64,000 nt of DNA. It comes from Doris montereyensis (lineage: Eukaryota > Mollusca > Gastropoda > Nudibranchia > Dorididae). Location: assembly GCA_037039925.1 (NCBI GenBank), contig JAXRKP010000171.1:300585-364584 (forward strand). The letters run 5' to 3'. Positions 1-13,300 of the stretch are shown in pieces; positions within the stretch are counted from its first letter, which is position 1, and each line of letters begins with the position of its first letter. The position numbers and the translations under genes are program-made. Under the pieces are notes generated by a model. That model had not been told where the DNA came from, did not search any database, and saw nothing but the letters and a program-made list of their open reading frames with translations.

Positions 1-189
1 GGATCACATTTTTCACCTCTACGTAAATTTGGAGCTTTTAAAAGTTAAATTGTTCACAAATGGGATTGCAACTTTTAAACAGGATGGGTTGCGTACATTC
101 GCAACTATGGAATATATAGAAGCAATTTTTAAACTCCTACCTAGATCTGTAGTCTTTAGCAAAACAATAAGCGGCTCCCCTGAATATTT

Positions 190-317
190 AAAAAAAAAGA
201 TTATTGTTATTATTATTATTACTTTTATTATTATTAGTAGTAGTATTATTATTAGCAGTGGTAGTAGTCGTAGCATGTAATAGTAGTAGTAGTGGTAGTA
301 ATAGTAGTAGGTAGTAA

Positions 318-350
<33 letters not shown>

Positions 351-569
351 TAGTAGTAGTGGTAGTAGTACAATGTAGTAGTAGGGGTGGTCGCGGTAGT
401 GGTAGTAGTAACAGCAGTTTATTATTATTACTATATTTATTATTATTATTATTAGTAGTAGTAGTAGTAGTAACAATAGTAGTAGCAGTAGTAGTAGTAG
501 TAGTAGTAGTAGTAACAATAGTAGTAGTAGTAGTAGTAGTAGTAGTGCAATGTGGTAGTAACAGGTAAC

Positions 570-603
<34 letters not shown>

Positions 604-800
604 ACAATAGTAGTAGTAGTAGTAACAATAGTAGTAGTAGTAGTAGTAGTAACGATAGTAGTAGTAGTAGTAGTAGTAGTAGTGCAATGTGGTAGTAACA
701 GGTAACAGTAGTTGTAGTAGTAGTAGTGCAATGTGGTAGTAACAGGTAACAGTAGTAGTAGTAGTAGTAGTAGTAGTGCAATATGGTAGTAACAGGTAAC

Positions 801-834
<34 letters not shown>

Positions 835-893
835 CAATGTGTAGTAACAGGTAACAGTAGTAGTAGTAGTGCAATGTGGTAGTAACAGGTAAC

Positions 894-933
<40 letters not shown>

Positions 934-945
934 ATGGTAGTAATG

Positions 946-1026
<81 letters not shown>

Positions 1027-1065
1027 ATAGTAGTAGTAGTGGTAATAGAAGAAGTAGTATTTATG
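190..1065. repeat. TAG/TAC trinucleotide array with embedded longer repeat
   Basis: Almost pure (TAG)n on the plus strand. It is interrupted about six times, at roughly 547-890, by a longer element that reads GCAATGTGGTAGTAACAGG followed by TAACAG. A higher-order repeat has therefore been superimposed on the microsatellite. The poly-tyrosine, poly-leucine, poly-serine and poly-valine frames through this stretch are translations of the repeat and are not genes. A run of C (about 1071-1083) ends the array. Confidence 0.95.
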
Positions 1066-1860
1066 TTGCACCCCCCCCCCCCCATGACTGCCCTGTATGA
1101 AACTGCCAAGGGATTTTTTAACGTGCATAGAGTGTTGTGATCTGCACAAGGAACCCTTCTTCTTTCCGTCCACTTCCAATGGGAGGCACTTATCTGGGAT
1201 ATAAACTTGTCGACCTGTTGGGCCACGAATCCACGACTTTTGGTTGAGACAATTCAATCAAAGGAACTGAACAAACTTGTGACGGTTTTGTTTATCGTTT
1301 TTATTTTGTCGTTGTTTTGTTTAGTATTGTTGTTGTTGTTGTAATGTATCAAACTTCACACAATACAAGAACAATAAGAACATTAATGACAAATAAAATC
1401 AGCTCAAACGCAAAACACTGCACATTGCTGCTACAGAATGTAAGTTTATTGCTCGTTGTATCGACCCACTTGTAGAGAGAGTGGAAGTAAGCAAGGTCAA
1501 GGTTATAAAGGACATGACTTAAAATGTTAAAAAACAAACCAACCCCCCAAAAAAACCAAACAAAAACAACTGGCAGTGGGCACTAGCTCCAATGGCGGGC
1601 CAATTTGCTGACACAGATAAACTTAAAAAAGAAAACAATAAGCATTGGGTCCGTTACATAGAGTAGTTAGAGTGACCTTCCTTTTCATGTTCATCTCACG
1701 GATGCCACACTTTCTAATCAGGGGTATCATGTTATAAGACCGTAGGAGAATAATAATTTATGAATAAATCACACCTGAGTTAAGGCCATGGTAGGAAGAA
1801 ACTCACATAGTACCGCAACATTATGAAAATAATGTGGAAATGAGATTTCATAACTTACAA
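1066..1860. other. Single-copy spacer, no gene seen
   Basis: AT-rich sequence with T- and A-rich low-complexity patches near 1300-1345 and 1530-1570. I found no coding exon, tRNA-like sequence or inverted-repeat element. Confidence 0.6.
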
Positions 1861-1887
1861 ACTTCTCTCTCTTCTCTCTCTCTCTCT

Positions 1888-1947
<60 letters not shown>
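1861..1947. repeat. CT dinucleotide microsatellite
   Basis: Nearly pure (CT)n with short interruptions (ACAAA), immediately before the large G-rich minisatellite. Confidence 0.95.
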
Positions 1948-1950
<3 letters not shown>

Positions 1951-3240
1951 CAGTCTTTACAATACATACACATGTATGAATGTGCAATGTAGTACCAGAC
2001 CGCATACACACACGCACGGAGAGGGGGTGTCACCTTGGGAATGTGGGCATGTGGGAGTGGGAATGGTCACCTTGGCAAATGTGGGCATCTGGGAGTGTGG
2101 GAAATTAACTGGGGAATGTAGGGATGTGGGTGTGGGGAAAACTGGGAAATGTGGGCATGTGGGAGTGGGAATAGTCACCTGGGAAATGTGGGCATGTAGA
2201 AATGGGGAAAATTAACTGGGAATGTGGGCATGTGGGAGTGGGGGAAATTACCCGAGGAATGTAGGAATGTTGGAGTGGGGAAAATTAACTAGGGAGTGTG
2301 GGAATATAGGAGTGACGAACATTATATGGGGAATGTGGGTATGTGGGAGTGGGGAAAATCAACTGAGGAATGTGGGCTAGTGGGAGTGGGAATGGTCACC
2401 TTCTAAATGTGGGCAAGTGGTCAACTTGGAAATGTGGGAAAGTAGTAGTAGAAATGGTCAACTTGGAAATGTGGGCAAGTGGTAGAAGAAATGGTAACTT
2501 TGGAAATGTGGGTATGTGGTAGTACAAACGGTCAACTTTGACATGTGGACAAGTGGTATTAGAAATCGCCAATTTGGAAATGTGGGCAAGTGGGAGTAGG
2601 TATGGTCACCTTGGGAATGTGGATAATTGGCGGTGGGAATAGGCACATTGGAAATGTGGGCACGTGGGAACAGTCAATTGGAAATGTGGGCAAATGAGAG
2701 TGGGAATGATAGACTTGGAAATGTGGGCAAATGAGAGTGGGAATGATCAACTTGGAAATGTGGGCAAGTGGAGTGGGAATGATCAACTTGGAAATGTGGG
2801 CAAGTGAGAGTGGGAATGATCAACTTGGAAATGTGGGCAAGTGAGAGTGGGAATGATCAACTTGGAAATGTGGGCATGTGGGAGTGATCAACTTGGAAAT
2901 GTGGGCATGGGGAGTAGGAACGGTCAACTTGGAAATGTTGGCAAGTGAGAGTGGGAATGATAGACTTGGAAATGTGGGTATGTGAGAGTAGGAATGATCA
3001 GCTTGGAAATGTGGGTATGTGGGAGTAGGAATGATCAACTTGGAAATGTGGGCATGTGGAAATGGAAATGGTCATATTGGGAATGTGGGCATGTGGAAGT
3101 GGAAATGGTCATATTGGGAATGTGGGCACGTGGGAGGGAATGGTCACCTTGGAAATGTGGACAAGTGGGAGTGGAAATTGTCTAGTGGGGAATGTGGGCA
3201 TTTGGGAGTGGGAATGGTCAACTGGGAAATGTAGGTATGT

Positions 3241-3540
3241 AGGAGTTGGGATGGTCACTTGGGGATGTGAACATATGGGAGTTGGGATGGTCACTTGGGG
3301 ATGTGAACATATGGGAGTTGGGATGGTCACTTGGGGATGTGAACATATGGGAGTTGGGATGGTCACTTGGGGATGTGAACATATGGGAGTTGGGATGGTC
3401 ACTTGGGGATGTGAATATATTGGAGTTGGGATGGTCACCTGGGGATGTGAACATATGGGTTGCGATGGTTGGAATGGTCACCTGGGGATGTGAACATATG
3501 GGGGTTAGAATGGTCACCTGGAGGACGTGAACACATGGGA
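3241..3540. repeat. 36-bp sub-block of the G-rich field
   Basis: About eight near-identical 36-bp units, marked by GGGAGTTGGGATGG and CACTTGGGGATGTG. Because 36 is a multiple of 3, the unit stays in one frame and gives a false repetitive peptide on each strand. Confidence 0.9.
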
Positions 3541-3969
3541 GTGGAAATGATCACCTGGTCAATTTGAACATGTGGCAGTGGGAATGGTCTCTTGGGGGAT
3601 GTGAACATATGGGAATAGAGATGGTTATGTGGGCAACGTGAACATGTGGCAGTGGGAATGGTCTCTTGGGGGATGTGAACATATGGGAATAGAGATGGTT
3701 ATATGGGCAACGTGAACATGTGGAAGTGGAAAGTGGGAAACGGGCAACTGGGAAAAGTGGGGAAGGGCGTGAACATGTGGAAGTGGGGAAGGGCAACTGG
3801 GCAATGTGGACATGTGGAAGTGGGAATGGCAACTGGGAAATGTGAACAAATGGGATTAGGAATGGTCAACTTTGGCAATGTGAACAAATGGGATTAGGGA
3901 GCAGGATGGTAAGCTGGGCAACGTAAACATGTGGAAGTGGGAATGGTCACCTGAACAACATGAACATGT

Positions 3970-4190
3970 GGGAGTGGGGATGGTCACCTGTGCAATGTGA
4001 TGAACATGTGGGAGTGGGGATGGTCACCTGTGCAATGTGATGAACATGTGGGAGTGGGGATGGTCACCCGTGCAATGTGATGAACATGTGGGAGTGGGGA
4101 TGGTCACCTGTGCAATGTGATGAACATGTGGGAGTGGGGATGGTCACCTGTGCAATGTGATGAACATGTGGGAGTGGGGATGGTCACCTG
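3970..4190. repeat. 40-bp sub-block of the G-rich field
   Basis: Five to six near-identical 40-bp units containing CACCTGTGCAATGTGATG. Compared with neighbouring 36-37 bp units they carry an extra TGAT-like insertion. This looks like a recent local amplification of one variant. Confidence 0.85.
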
Positions 4191-4314
4191 GGCAATGTGA
4201 AAATGTGGGAGTGGGGATAGTCACCTGGGATATTTCAACACGTGAGAGTGAGGATGGTCACATGGGAAGTGTGACAATGTGGAAATAGGAATGGTCACCT
4301 GGGTGATGTAAACA

Positions 4315-4560
4315 TGTGGGTGTGGGGATGGTCACCTGAGTAATGTTAACATGTAAGTGTGGAGATGGTCACCTGGGTAATGTTAACATGTAAGTGTGGG
4401 GATGGTCACCTGGGTAATGTTAACATGTAAGTGTGGGGATGGTCACCTGGGTAATGTTAACATGTAAGTGTGGGGATGGTCACCTGGGTAATGTTAACAT
4501 GTAATGTAAGTGTGGGGATGTTCACCTGGGTGATGTAAACATGTAAGTGTGGGGATGGTC
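4315..4560. repeat. 36-bp sub-block with TTAACATGTAAGTG
   Basis: About seven units marked by GGTAATGTTAACATG and TAAGTGTGGGGATGG. One unit has a 5-bp duplication (ATGTAATGTAAG near 4498). Confidence 0.85.
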
Positions 4561-4976
4561 ACCTTGGCAACGTGAACATATGGGAGTGTAAATGGCCAAG
4601 TCGGGAATGTGTACATGTGAGAGTGGGAAGGTCGCCTGGAGAATGTGGACATATGGGAGGGGCGGTTAACTTAAGTATGTTAACATGGGGAAATGGGCAC
4701 AGTCAACTGGTACATGTGACCATGGGGAAATGGGCACAGTCAATTGGTACATGTGACCATGGGGAAGTGGGCACAGTCAATTGGTACATGTGACCATGGG
4801 GAAGTGGGCACAGTCAATTGGTACATGTGAACATATGGGAATGGAGATGGTCCCCTAGGGAATGTGAATATGCAGAGTTGGGACATGTGGAGATGTGGGA
4901 ATGGAAGTAGGGACGGTCACCTGGAGGTGAAAATGTGAAGAAGGTCACTTGGGAAATGAACATGTGTGAGTTGGAC

Positions 4977-5495
4977 AGGTCACCTGGGAAAGCAAACATA
5001 TGGGAATGGTCACCTGGGGAAAGTAAACATATGGGAATGGTCACCTGGGGAAAGTAAACATATGGGAATGGTCACCTGGGAAATGTGAAAAGCAAACATA
5101 TGGGAATGGAATGGGAATGGTCACCTGGGGAAAGAATATGGGAATGGTCACCTGGTTGAGAGTGTGGGGATATGGAAGTGGGACGGTCAAATGTGAACAT
5201 GTGGGAATGGTCACCTGGGGAAAGTGAACATTTGGGAATGGTCACCTGGGGAAAGCAAACATGTGGGAATGGTCACCTGGGGAAAGCAAAATTGTCATAA
5301 AGCAAACATGGGAATGGTCACCTGGGGAAAGTAAACATATGGGAATGGTCACCTGGGGAAAGCAAACATATGGGAATGGGCACCTGGGGAAAGCAAACAT
5401 ATGGGAATGGTCACCTGGGGAAAGTAAACATATGGGAATGGTCACCTGGGGAAAGTAAACATATGGGAATGGGCACCTGGGGAAAGCAAACATGT
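4977..5495. repeat. 31-bp sub-block of the G-rich field
   Basis: Shortened units of about 31 bp, GGGAATGGTCACCTGGGG followed by AAAGCAAACATAT, repeated about fifteen times with occasional partial units (near 5085-5160 and 5290-5310). They appear derived from the 36-bp unit by internal deletion. Confidence 0.85.
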
Positions 5496-6289
5496 GGGAA
5501 TGGGCACCTGGGGAATGTGAACATGTGGGAATGGGGATGGTCACCTGGGGAATGTGAACATGTGGGAATGGGGATGGTCACCTGGGGAATGTGAACATGT
5601 GGGAATGGGGATGGTCACCTGGGGAATGTGGCCATGTTGGAGTGGGGATGGTCACCTGGGGAATTTGGCCATGTAGGAGTTGAAATGGTCACTTGGGAAA
5701 TGTGGCCATGTGGGAATGGGGATGGTCTCCTGGGGGATGTGAACAAGTGGGAGTTTGGATAGTCACCTGGGGGATGTGAACATATAGGAGTGGGGATGGT
5801 CTCCTAGGAAATGTGAACATGTGGAAGTGGAAATGGAGTGTGAACAAGTAAAGTTGGGGATGTTACCTGGGGTATGGGAACATATGGGAGTTGAGATGGT
5901 CACGCGGGGAGTGTGGCCATGTGGGAGTTGATTTCGTAATCTTGGGGATGTGAACATATGGGACTTGAGATGGCCACCTGGGGGACGTGAACACATGGGA
6001 GTTGAGATGGTCACCTGGGGGATGTGAACATATGGGAGTTGAGATGGTCACCTGGGGGACGTGAACACATGGGAGTTGAGATGGTCACCTGGGGGATGTG
6101 AACATATGGGAGTTGAAATGGTCACCTGGGGGATGTCAACATATGGGAGTTGAGATGGTCACCTGGGGGATGTCAGCATATGGGAGTTGAGATGGTCACC
6201 TGGGGGATGTCAACATATGGGAGTTGAGATGGTCACTTGGGGGATGTGAATATATGGGAGTTGAGATGGTAATCTGGGGAGTGTGGCCA

Positions 6290-7500
6290 TGTGGGAGTGT
6301 GAATGGTCACATGGAGAATGTGGCCATGTGTGAGTGGGTATGGTTGCCTAGGGAATGTGGCCATGTGGAAGTGTGAATGGTCACATGGAGAATGTGGCCA
6401 TGTGGGGAGTGTGAATGGTCACATGGAGAATGTGGCCATGTGGGAGTGTGAATGGTCACATGGAGAATGTGGCCATGTGGGAGTGTGGATGGTCACATGG
6501 AGAATGTGGCCATGTGGAAGTGTGAATGGTCACATGGAGAATGTGGCCATGTGGAAGTGTGAATGGTCACATGGAGAATGTGGCCATGTGGGAGTGTGAA
6601 TGGTCACATGGAGAATGTGGCCATGTGGGAGTGTGAATGGTCACATGGAGAATGTGGCCATGTGGGAGTGTGAATGGTCACCTGGAGAATGTGGCCATGT
6701 GGGAGTGTGAATGGTCACATGGAGAATGTGGCCATGTGGGATGTGAATGTCACATGGAGAATGTGGCCATGTGGGAGTGTGAATGGTCACCTGGGAATGT
6801 GGCCATGTGGGAGTGTGAATGGTCACATGGAGAATGTGGCCATGTGGGAGTGTGAATGGTCACATGGAGAATGTGGCCATGTGGGAGTGTGAATGGTCAC
6901 CTAGGGAATGTGGCCATGTGGAGTGTGAATGGTCACATGGAGAATGTGGCCATGTGGGAGTGTGAATGGTCACATGGAGAATGTGGCCATGTGGGAGTGT
7001 GAATGGTCACATGGAGAATGTGGCCATGTGGGAGTGTGAATGGTCACATGGGGCCATGTGGGAGTGTGAATGGTCACCTAGGGAATGTGGCCATGTGGGA
7101 GTGTGAATGGTCACATGGAATGTGGCCATGTGGGAGTGTGAATGGTCACATGGAGAATGTGGCCATGTGGGAGTGTGAATGGTCACATGGAGAATGTGGC
7201 CATGTGGGAGTGTGAATGGTCACATGGAGAATGTGGCCATGTGGGAGTGTGAATGGTCACATGGAGAATGTGGCCATGTGGGAGTGTGGATGGTCACCTA
7301 GGGAATGTGGCCATGTGGGAGTGTGAATGGTCACATGGAGAATGTGGCCATGTGGGAGTGGAATGGTCACATGGAGAATGTGGCATGTGGGAGTGTGAAT
7401 GGTCACATGGAGAATGTGGCCATGTGGGAGTGTGAATGGTCACATGGAGAATGTGGCCATGTGGGAGTGGGAATGGTCACATGGAGAATGTGGACATGTG
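6290..7500. repeat. 37-bp sub-block with GGCCATGTGGGAGTG
   Basis: About thirty units marked by GGCCATGTGGGAGTGTG and TCACATGGAGAATG. This is the most homogeneous block of the field. Single-base and few-base deletions are scattered among the units (for example near 6740, 7050, 7110 and 7380). Confidence 0.9.
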
Positions 7501-7889
7501 GGAGTGGGATGGTCAACTAGGGAATGTGGACATGTGGGAGTGGGATGGTCCATGTGTAAGCATGTTGTGGGGAAAGGTCACCTTGGAGAATGTGGCCATG
7601 TGGGAGTGGGATGGTCACATGGAAATGTGGCCATGTGGGAGTGTGGATGGTCACATGGAGAATGTGAATATGTCAGAGTGGGGATGGTCGCCTGGGAATG
7701 TGGCCATGTGGGAGTGAGAATGGTCACTGGAGAATGTGGCATGTGGGAGTTGGGAACAGTCACATGGGGAATGTGAACATGTGGGAGTGTGGATGGTCAC
7801 ATGGAGAATGTGGCCATGTGGAGTGGGAAAGTCAGCCTAGGGAATGTGGCCATGTGGGAGCACAGGGATGGTCAACATGGGGAATGTGA

Positions 7890-9520
7890 ACATGTGGGAG
7901 TGAGGATGGTCATCTGGACAATGTGAACATGTGGGAGTAGGAAATGTTCACCTGGGTAATGTGAACATGTGGGAGTGGGAATGGTCAAGTGGGGAATGTG
8001 AACATGTGGGAGTGGGAATGGTCAACTGGGCAATGTGGACATGTGGGAGTGGGATGGTCAACTGGGCAATGTGGACATGTGGGAGTGGGAAATGGTCAAC
8101 TGGGTAATGTAACATGTTGGATTGGGGAATGGTCATCTGGGAAATGTGAACATGTGGGATTAGGAATGGTCATGTCTGGGTAATGTGAACATGTCAGAGT
8201 GGGAATGGTCAAATGGAGAATGTGAACATGTGGGATAGAGAATGTCATCTGGGTAGTGTGAACATGTGGGATTAGGAATGGTCACTGGGGAATGTGAACA
8301 TGTGGATTAGGAATGGTCATCTGGGTAATGTGAACATGTGGAGATTAGGAAAGTCAGCTGGGGAATGTAACATGTGGGATTGGGAACAGTCACATGGGGA
8401 ATGTGAACATGTAAGATTGGGAATGGTCATCTGGGTAATGTGAACATGTGGGATTGGGAATGGTCATCTGGGCAATGTGAACATGTGGGATTAGGAATGG
8501 TCACCTGGGTAATGTGAACATGTGGGATTAGGAATGGTCATCTGGGCAATGTGAACATGTGGGATTAGGAATGGTCATTTGGGTAATGTGAACATGTGGG
8601 ATTGGGAATGGTCACCTGGGCAATGTGAACATGTGGGATTGGGAATGGTCATCTGGGCAATGTGAACATGTGGGATTGGGAATGGTCATCTGGGTAATGT
8701 GAACATGTGGGATTAGGAATGGTCATCTGGGTAATGTGAACATGTGGGATTGGGAATGGTCATCTGGGCAATGTGAACATGTGGGATTGGGAATGGTCAT
8801 CTGGGTAATGTGAACATGTGGGATTAGGAATGGTCATCTGGGTAATGTGAACATATGGGATTGGGAATGGTCATCTGGGTAATGTGAACATGTGGGATTA
8901 GGAACGGTTACCTGGGTAATGTGAACATGTGGGATTAGGGATGGTCACCTGGGCAATGTGAACATGTGGGATTGGGGATGGTCATCTGGGCAATGTGAAC
9001 ATATGGGATTGGGAATGGTCATCTGGGCAATGTGGACATGTGGCATTGGCAATGGTCATCTGGGCAATGTGAACATATGGGAGTTGGGAATGGTCATCTG
9101 GGCAATGTGAACATGTGGGATTGGGGATGGTAACCTGGGCAATGTGAACATGTGGGATTGGGGATGGTAACCTGGGCAATGTGAACATGTGGGATTGGGA
9201 ATGGTCATCTGGGCAATGTGAACATGTGGGATTGGGGATGGTCATCTGGGCAATGTGAACATGTGGGATTGGGGATGGTAACCTGGGCAATGTGAACATG
9301 TGGCAGTGGGAATGGTCATCTGGGCAATGTGAACATGTGGGATTGGGAATGGTCATCTGAGCAGTGTGGACAAGTGGGAGTAGGGGAATGGTCATATGAG
9401 CAATGTGAACATGTGGGATTGGGGATGGTCACCTGGGCAATGTGAACATGTGGGAGTGGGGATGGTCACCTGGGCAATGTGGACATGAGGGAGTAGGAAT
9501 GGTCATCTGAGCAATGTGAA
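7890..9520. repeat. 37-bp sub-block with GTGAACATGTGGGATT
   Basis: About forty-four units marked by GAACATGTGGGATT(A/G)GG and GGTCATCTGGG(C/T)AATG. Two alternating variants (GGATTAGG and GGATTGGG; GGGCAAT and GGGTAAT) are intermixed, which suggests amplification of blocks of two or more units. Confidence 0.9.
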
Positions 9521-10019
9521 CATATGAGGAGTTGGGAAGGTCAACTTGGGGGATGTGAACTTGTGGGAGTGGGAATGGTCACCTGGGCAATGTGGACATG
9601 TGCGGAGGGGGAGATTTTGAAACTTGAGTATGTGGGAATTAGGAACATGAGGGAGTGGGGAAGGTTACCTGGGCGATGTGAATATGTTGGTGTGGGAATG
9701 GTCACCTGGGTAAAGTGAACATGTGGGAGTGGGAATGGTCACCTGGGAATGTGTACATGCGGAGAGGGATGGTTAGCTAATTGAACATGTGGGAGGGGGA
9801 ATGGTCACCGGGCAAAGTGAACATGTGTTAGTGGGGAAGGCCTACCTGGACGATGTGAATATGTTGCAGTGGGAATGGTCACCTGGGCAATTAAGACATG
9901 TGGGAGAGTGGGGATGGTCACCTGGATATCTGAACATGTAGGAGTGGGAATGGTTACCTGGGCAAAGGGAATGTGCAAGTGGGAATGTTACCTGGACGAT
10001 GGTACACCTTGCAAGTGGG

Positions 10020-10335
10020 AATGGTTACCTGGGCAATAAGGGTATGTGGAAGTGGGAATGGTTACCTGGGCAATAAGGGTATGTGGAAGTGGGAATGGTT
10101 ACCTGGGCAATAAGGGTATGTGCAAGTGGGGATGGTTACTGGGCAATAAGGGTATGTGCAAGTGGGGATGGTTACCTGGGCAATAAGGGTATGTGGAAGT
10201 GGGAATGGTTACCTGGGCAATAAGGGTATGTGCAAGTGGGAATGGTTACCTGGGCAATAAGGGTATGTGCAAGTGGGGAATGGTTACCTGGGCAATAAGG
10301 GTATGTGCAAGTGGGGATGGTTACCTGGGCAATGT
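10020..10335. repeat. 36-bp sub-block with CAATAAGGGTATGTG
   Basis: About nine units marked by GGGCAATAAGGGTATGTG and AAGTGGG(A/G)ATGGTTACCT. It marks the change from the GGTCACCTGGG type to the GGTTAACTGGGG type of unit. Confidence 0.85.
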
Positions 10336-10399
10336 GAACATATGGTACTGGGGAAGGTTACCTGGGCAATTAAGGCATATGGGACATGGGAAGGTCACC

Positions 10400-13300
10400 T
10401 GGGAATGTGGGCATATGGTGGTGGGGAAAGATAATTGGCGAAGGTTAACTGGGGAATGTAGGCATATGGTAGTGAGGAAAGATAATTGGCGAAGCTCACC
10501 TGGGGAATGTGGGCATATGGTAGTGAGGAAAGATAATTGGCGAATGTTAACTGGGGAATGCGGACATATGGCAGTGGCGAAGGTTAACTGAGGTATGTGG
10601 ACATATGGTAGTGGTGAAGGTTAACTGGGGTATGTGGACATATGGTAGTGGTGAAGGTTAACTGGGGAATGTGGACATAGGGCAGTGGCAAAAGTTAACA
10701 GGGAATATGGACATATGGTAGTGAGGAAAGTTAATTGGGGAATCTGGACATATGGTAGTGTGAAGGTTAACTAGGGAATGTGGATATATGGCAGTGAGGA
10801 AGGTTAACTAGGGAATGTGGACATATGGCAGTGAGGAAGGTCCACTGAACAATGTGGGCATATGGTAGCGGGGAAGGTCAACTGAACAATGTGGGCATAT
10901 AGTAGTGGGGGAGGTCAACTGAACAATGTGGACATATGGCAGTGGGGAAGGTCAACTGAACAATGTGGGCATATGGTAGAGATGAAAGTTAACTGGGGGA
11001 TGTGGAAATATGGTAGTGGCACAGGTTACCTGGGAACTGTGGATATATGGCAGTGGGGAAGGTCCACTGAACAATGTGGGCATATGGTAGTGACGAACGT
11101 TGACTGGATAAAGTGGACATATAGGAGGGGAAAGTTAATTGGGGAGTGTGTGAATACGGCGGTGAGGAAAGTTAATTAGAAAATATGGGCATATGGTAGT
11201 GGCGAAGGTTAACTGGGGAATGTGGACATATGGTGGTGGGGAAAGTCCACTGAACAATGTGGGCATATAAGATTGGGGAAGGTTAATTGGGGAATGTGGG
11301 CCTATGGCAGTGGGGAAGGTCCATTGAACAATGTGGGCAATGTGGGCATATGGTAGTGGTGAAGGTTAACTGGGGAATGTGGAAATATGGCAGTGGGAAA
11401 AATTAATTGGGGAATGTAGACATATGGTAGTCGCGAAGGTTAATTTGGGGAATGTGGACACATGGAATTGGGGAAAGTTAATTGGGGAATGTGGGCATAT
11501 GGTAGTGGTGAAGGTTAACTAGGGAATGTGGACATACGGAGGTGGGGAATGTCCACTGAACAATTTGGGCATATGAGACTGGGGAAGGTTAATTGGCGAA
11601 TGGAATGTCGGCATATGGTAGTGGCAAAGGTTAACTGAGGAACGTTGACATATGGCAGTGGGGAAATTATTTGGGGAATGTGGGCATATGGCAGTGGAGA
11701 AAGCTAATTGGGGAATGTAGGCATATGGTCTTGGGGAACGTCCACTGAAAAATGTGATCATATGAGAGTGGGGAATGGAATGTGGGCATATGGCAGTGGT
11801 GAAGGTTAACTGGGGAATGTGGGCATGCGGTAGTGGCGAAGGTTAACTGGGGAATGAAATGTGGGCATATGGTAATGGTGAAGGTTAACTGGGGAATGGA
11901 ATGCGGGGCATATGAGAATGGGGAAGGTTAATTTAGGAATGGAATGTGCGCATATGGTAGTGGTGAAGGTTAACTAAGGAATGTGGACAAATGGTAGTGC
12001 AGAAGGTTAACTAAGGAATGTGGACATATGGTAGTGGAGAAGGTTAACTAAGGAATGTGGACATACGGTAGTGGAGAAGGTTAACTAAGGAATGTGGACA
12101 TATGGTAGTGGAGAAGGTTAACTGGGGAATGGAATGGGGGCATATGAGAATGGGGAAGGTTAATTTAGGAATGGAATGTGCGCATATGGTAGTGGTGAAG
12201 GTTAACTAAGGAATGTGGACATATGGTAGTGGAGAAGGTTAACTAAGGAATGTGGACATATGGTAGTGGAGAAGGTCCACTGAACAATGTGGACATATAT
12301 AGGTTAACTAGGGAGTGTGGACATATGGTAGTGGTGAAAGTTTACTGGAGAATGTGGGTATATGGTAGTGGGGAAAGTTTACTGGAGAATGTGGACATAT
12401 GGTAGTGGTGAAAGTTTACTGGAGAATGTGGGTATATGGTAGTGGTGAAAGTTTACTGGAAAATGTGGGTATATGGTAGTGGCGAAGGTTAACTGGGGAA
12501 TGTGGACATATGGCAGTGGGGAAAGTGCGCATATGGCAGTGGGGAAAGTTAATTGGGGAATGTGGGCATATGGCAGTGGGGAAAGTTAATTGGGGAATGT
12601 GGGCATATGGTAGTGGGGAAAGTTAATTGGGGAATGTGGACATATGGCAGTGGGGAAGGTTAATTGGGGAATGTGGGCATATGGCAGTGGGGAAAGTTAA
12701 TTGGGGAATGTACGCATATGGTAGTGGGGAAGGTTAACTGGGGAATGTGGGCATATGGCAGTGGGGAAAGTTAACTGGGGAATGTGGGCATATGGCAGTG
12801 GGGAAGTTAATTGGGGAATGTGGGCATATGGCAGTGGGGAAAGTTAATTTTGGAATGTGGGCATGTGGCAGTGGGGGAAAGTTTATTGGGGAATGTGGGC
12901 ATATGGTAGAGGGGAAAGTTAATTGGGGAATGTGGACATATGGCAGTGGGGAAAGTTTATTGGGGAATGTGGGCATATCAGAGTGGGGAAGGTTAATTTT
13001 GGAATGTGGACATATGGCAGTGGGGAAAGTAAATTGGGGAATGTGGACATATGGCAGTGGGGAAAGTTAATTTGGGAATGTGGGCATATGGCAGTGGTGA
13101 AAGTAAATTGGGGAATGTGGACATATGGCAGTGGGAAAGTAAATTGGGGAATGTGGACATATGGCAGTGGGGAAAGTAAATTGGGGAATGTGGACATATG
13201 GCAGTGGGGAAAGTAAATTTGGGAATGTGGACATATGGCAGTGGGGAAAGTCAATTTGGGAATGTGGACATATGGCAGTGGGGAAAGTAAATTGAGGAAT

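Noticed and set aside
19..1257. 412-codon poly-tyrosine minus frame and other homopolymeric frames
   Set aside because: They are translations of the TAG/TAC trinucleotide array and have no independent coding evidence.
8982..9395. 137-codon minus frame with His/Pro/Thr repeats resembling a repetitive structural protein
   Set aside because: Part of the 37-bp array; unit length and indels break the frame constantly and no start context or splice sites are evident.
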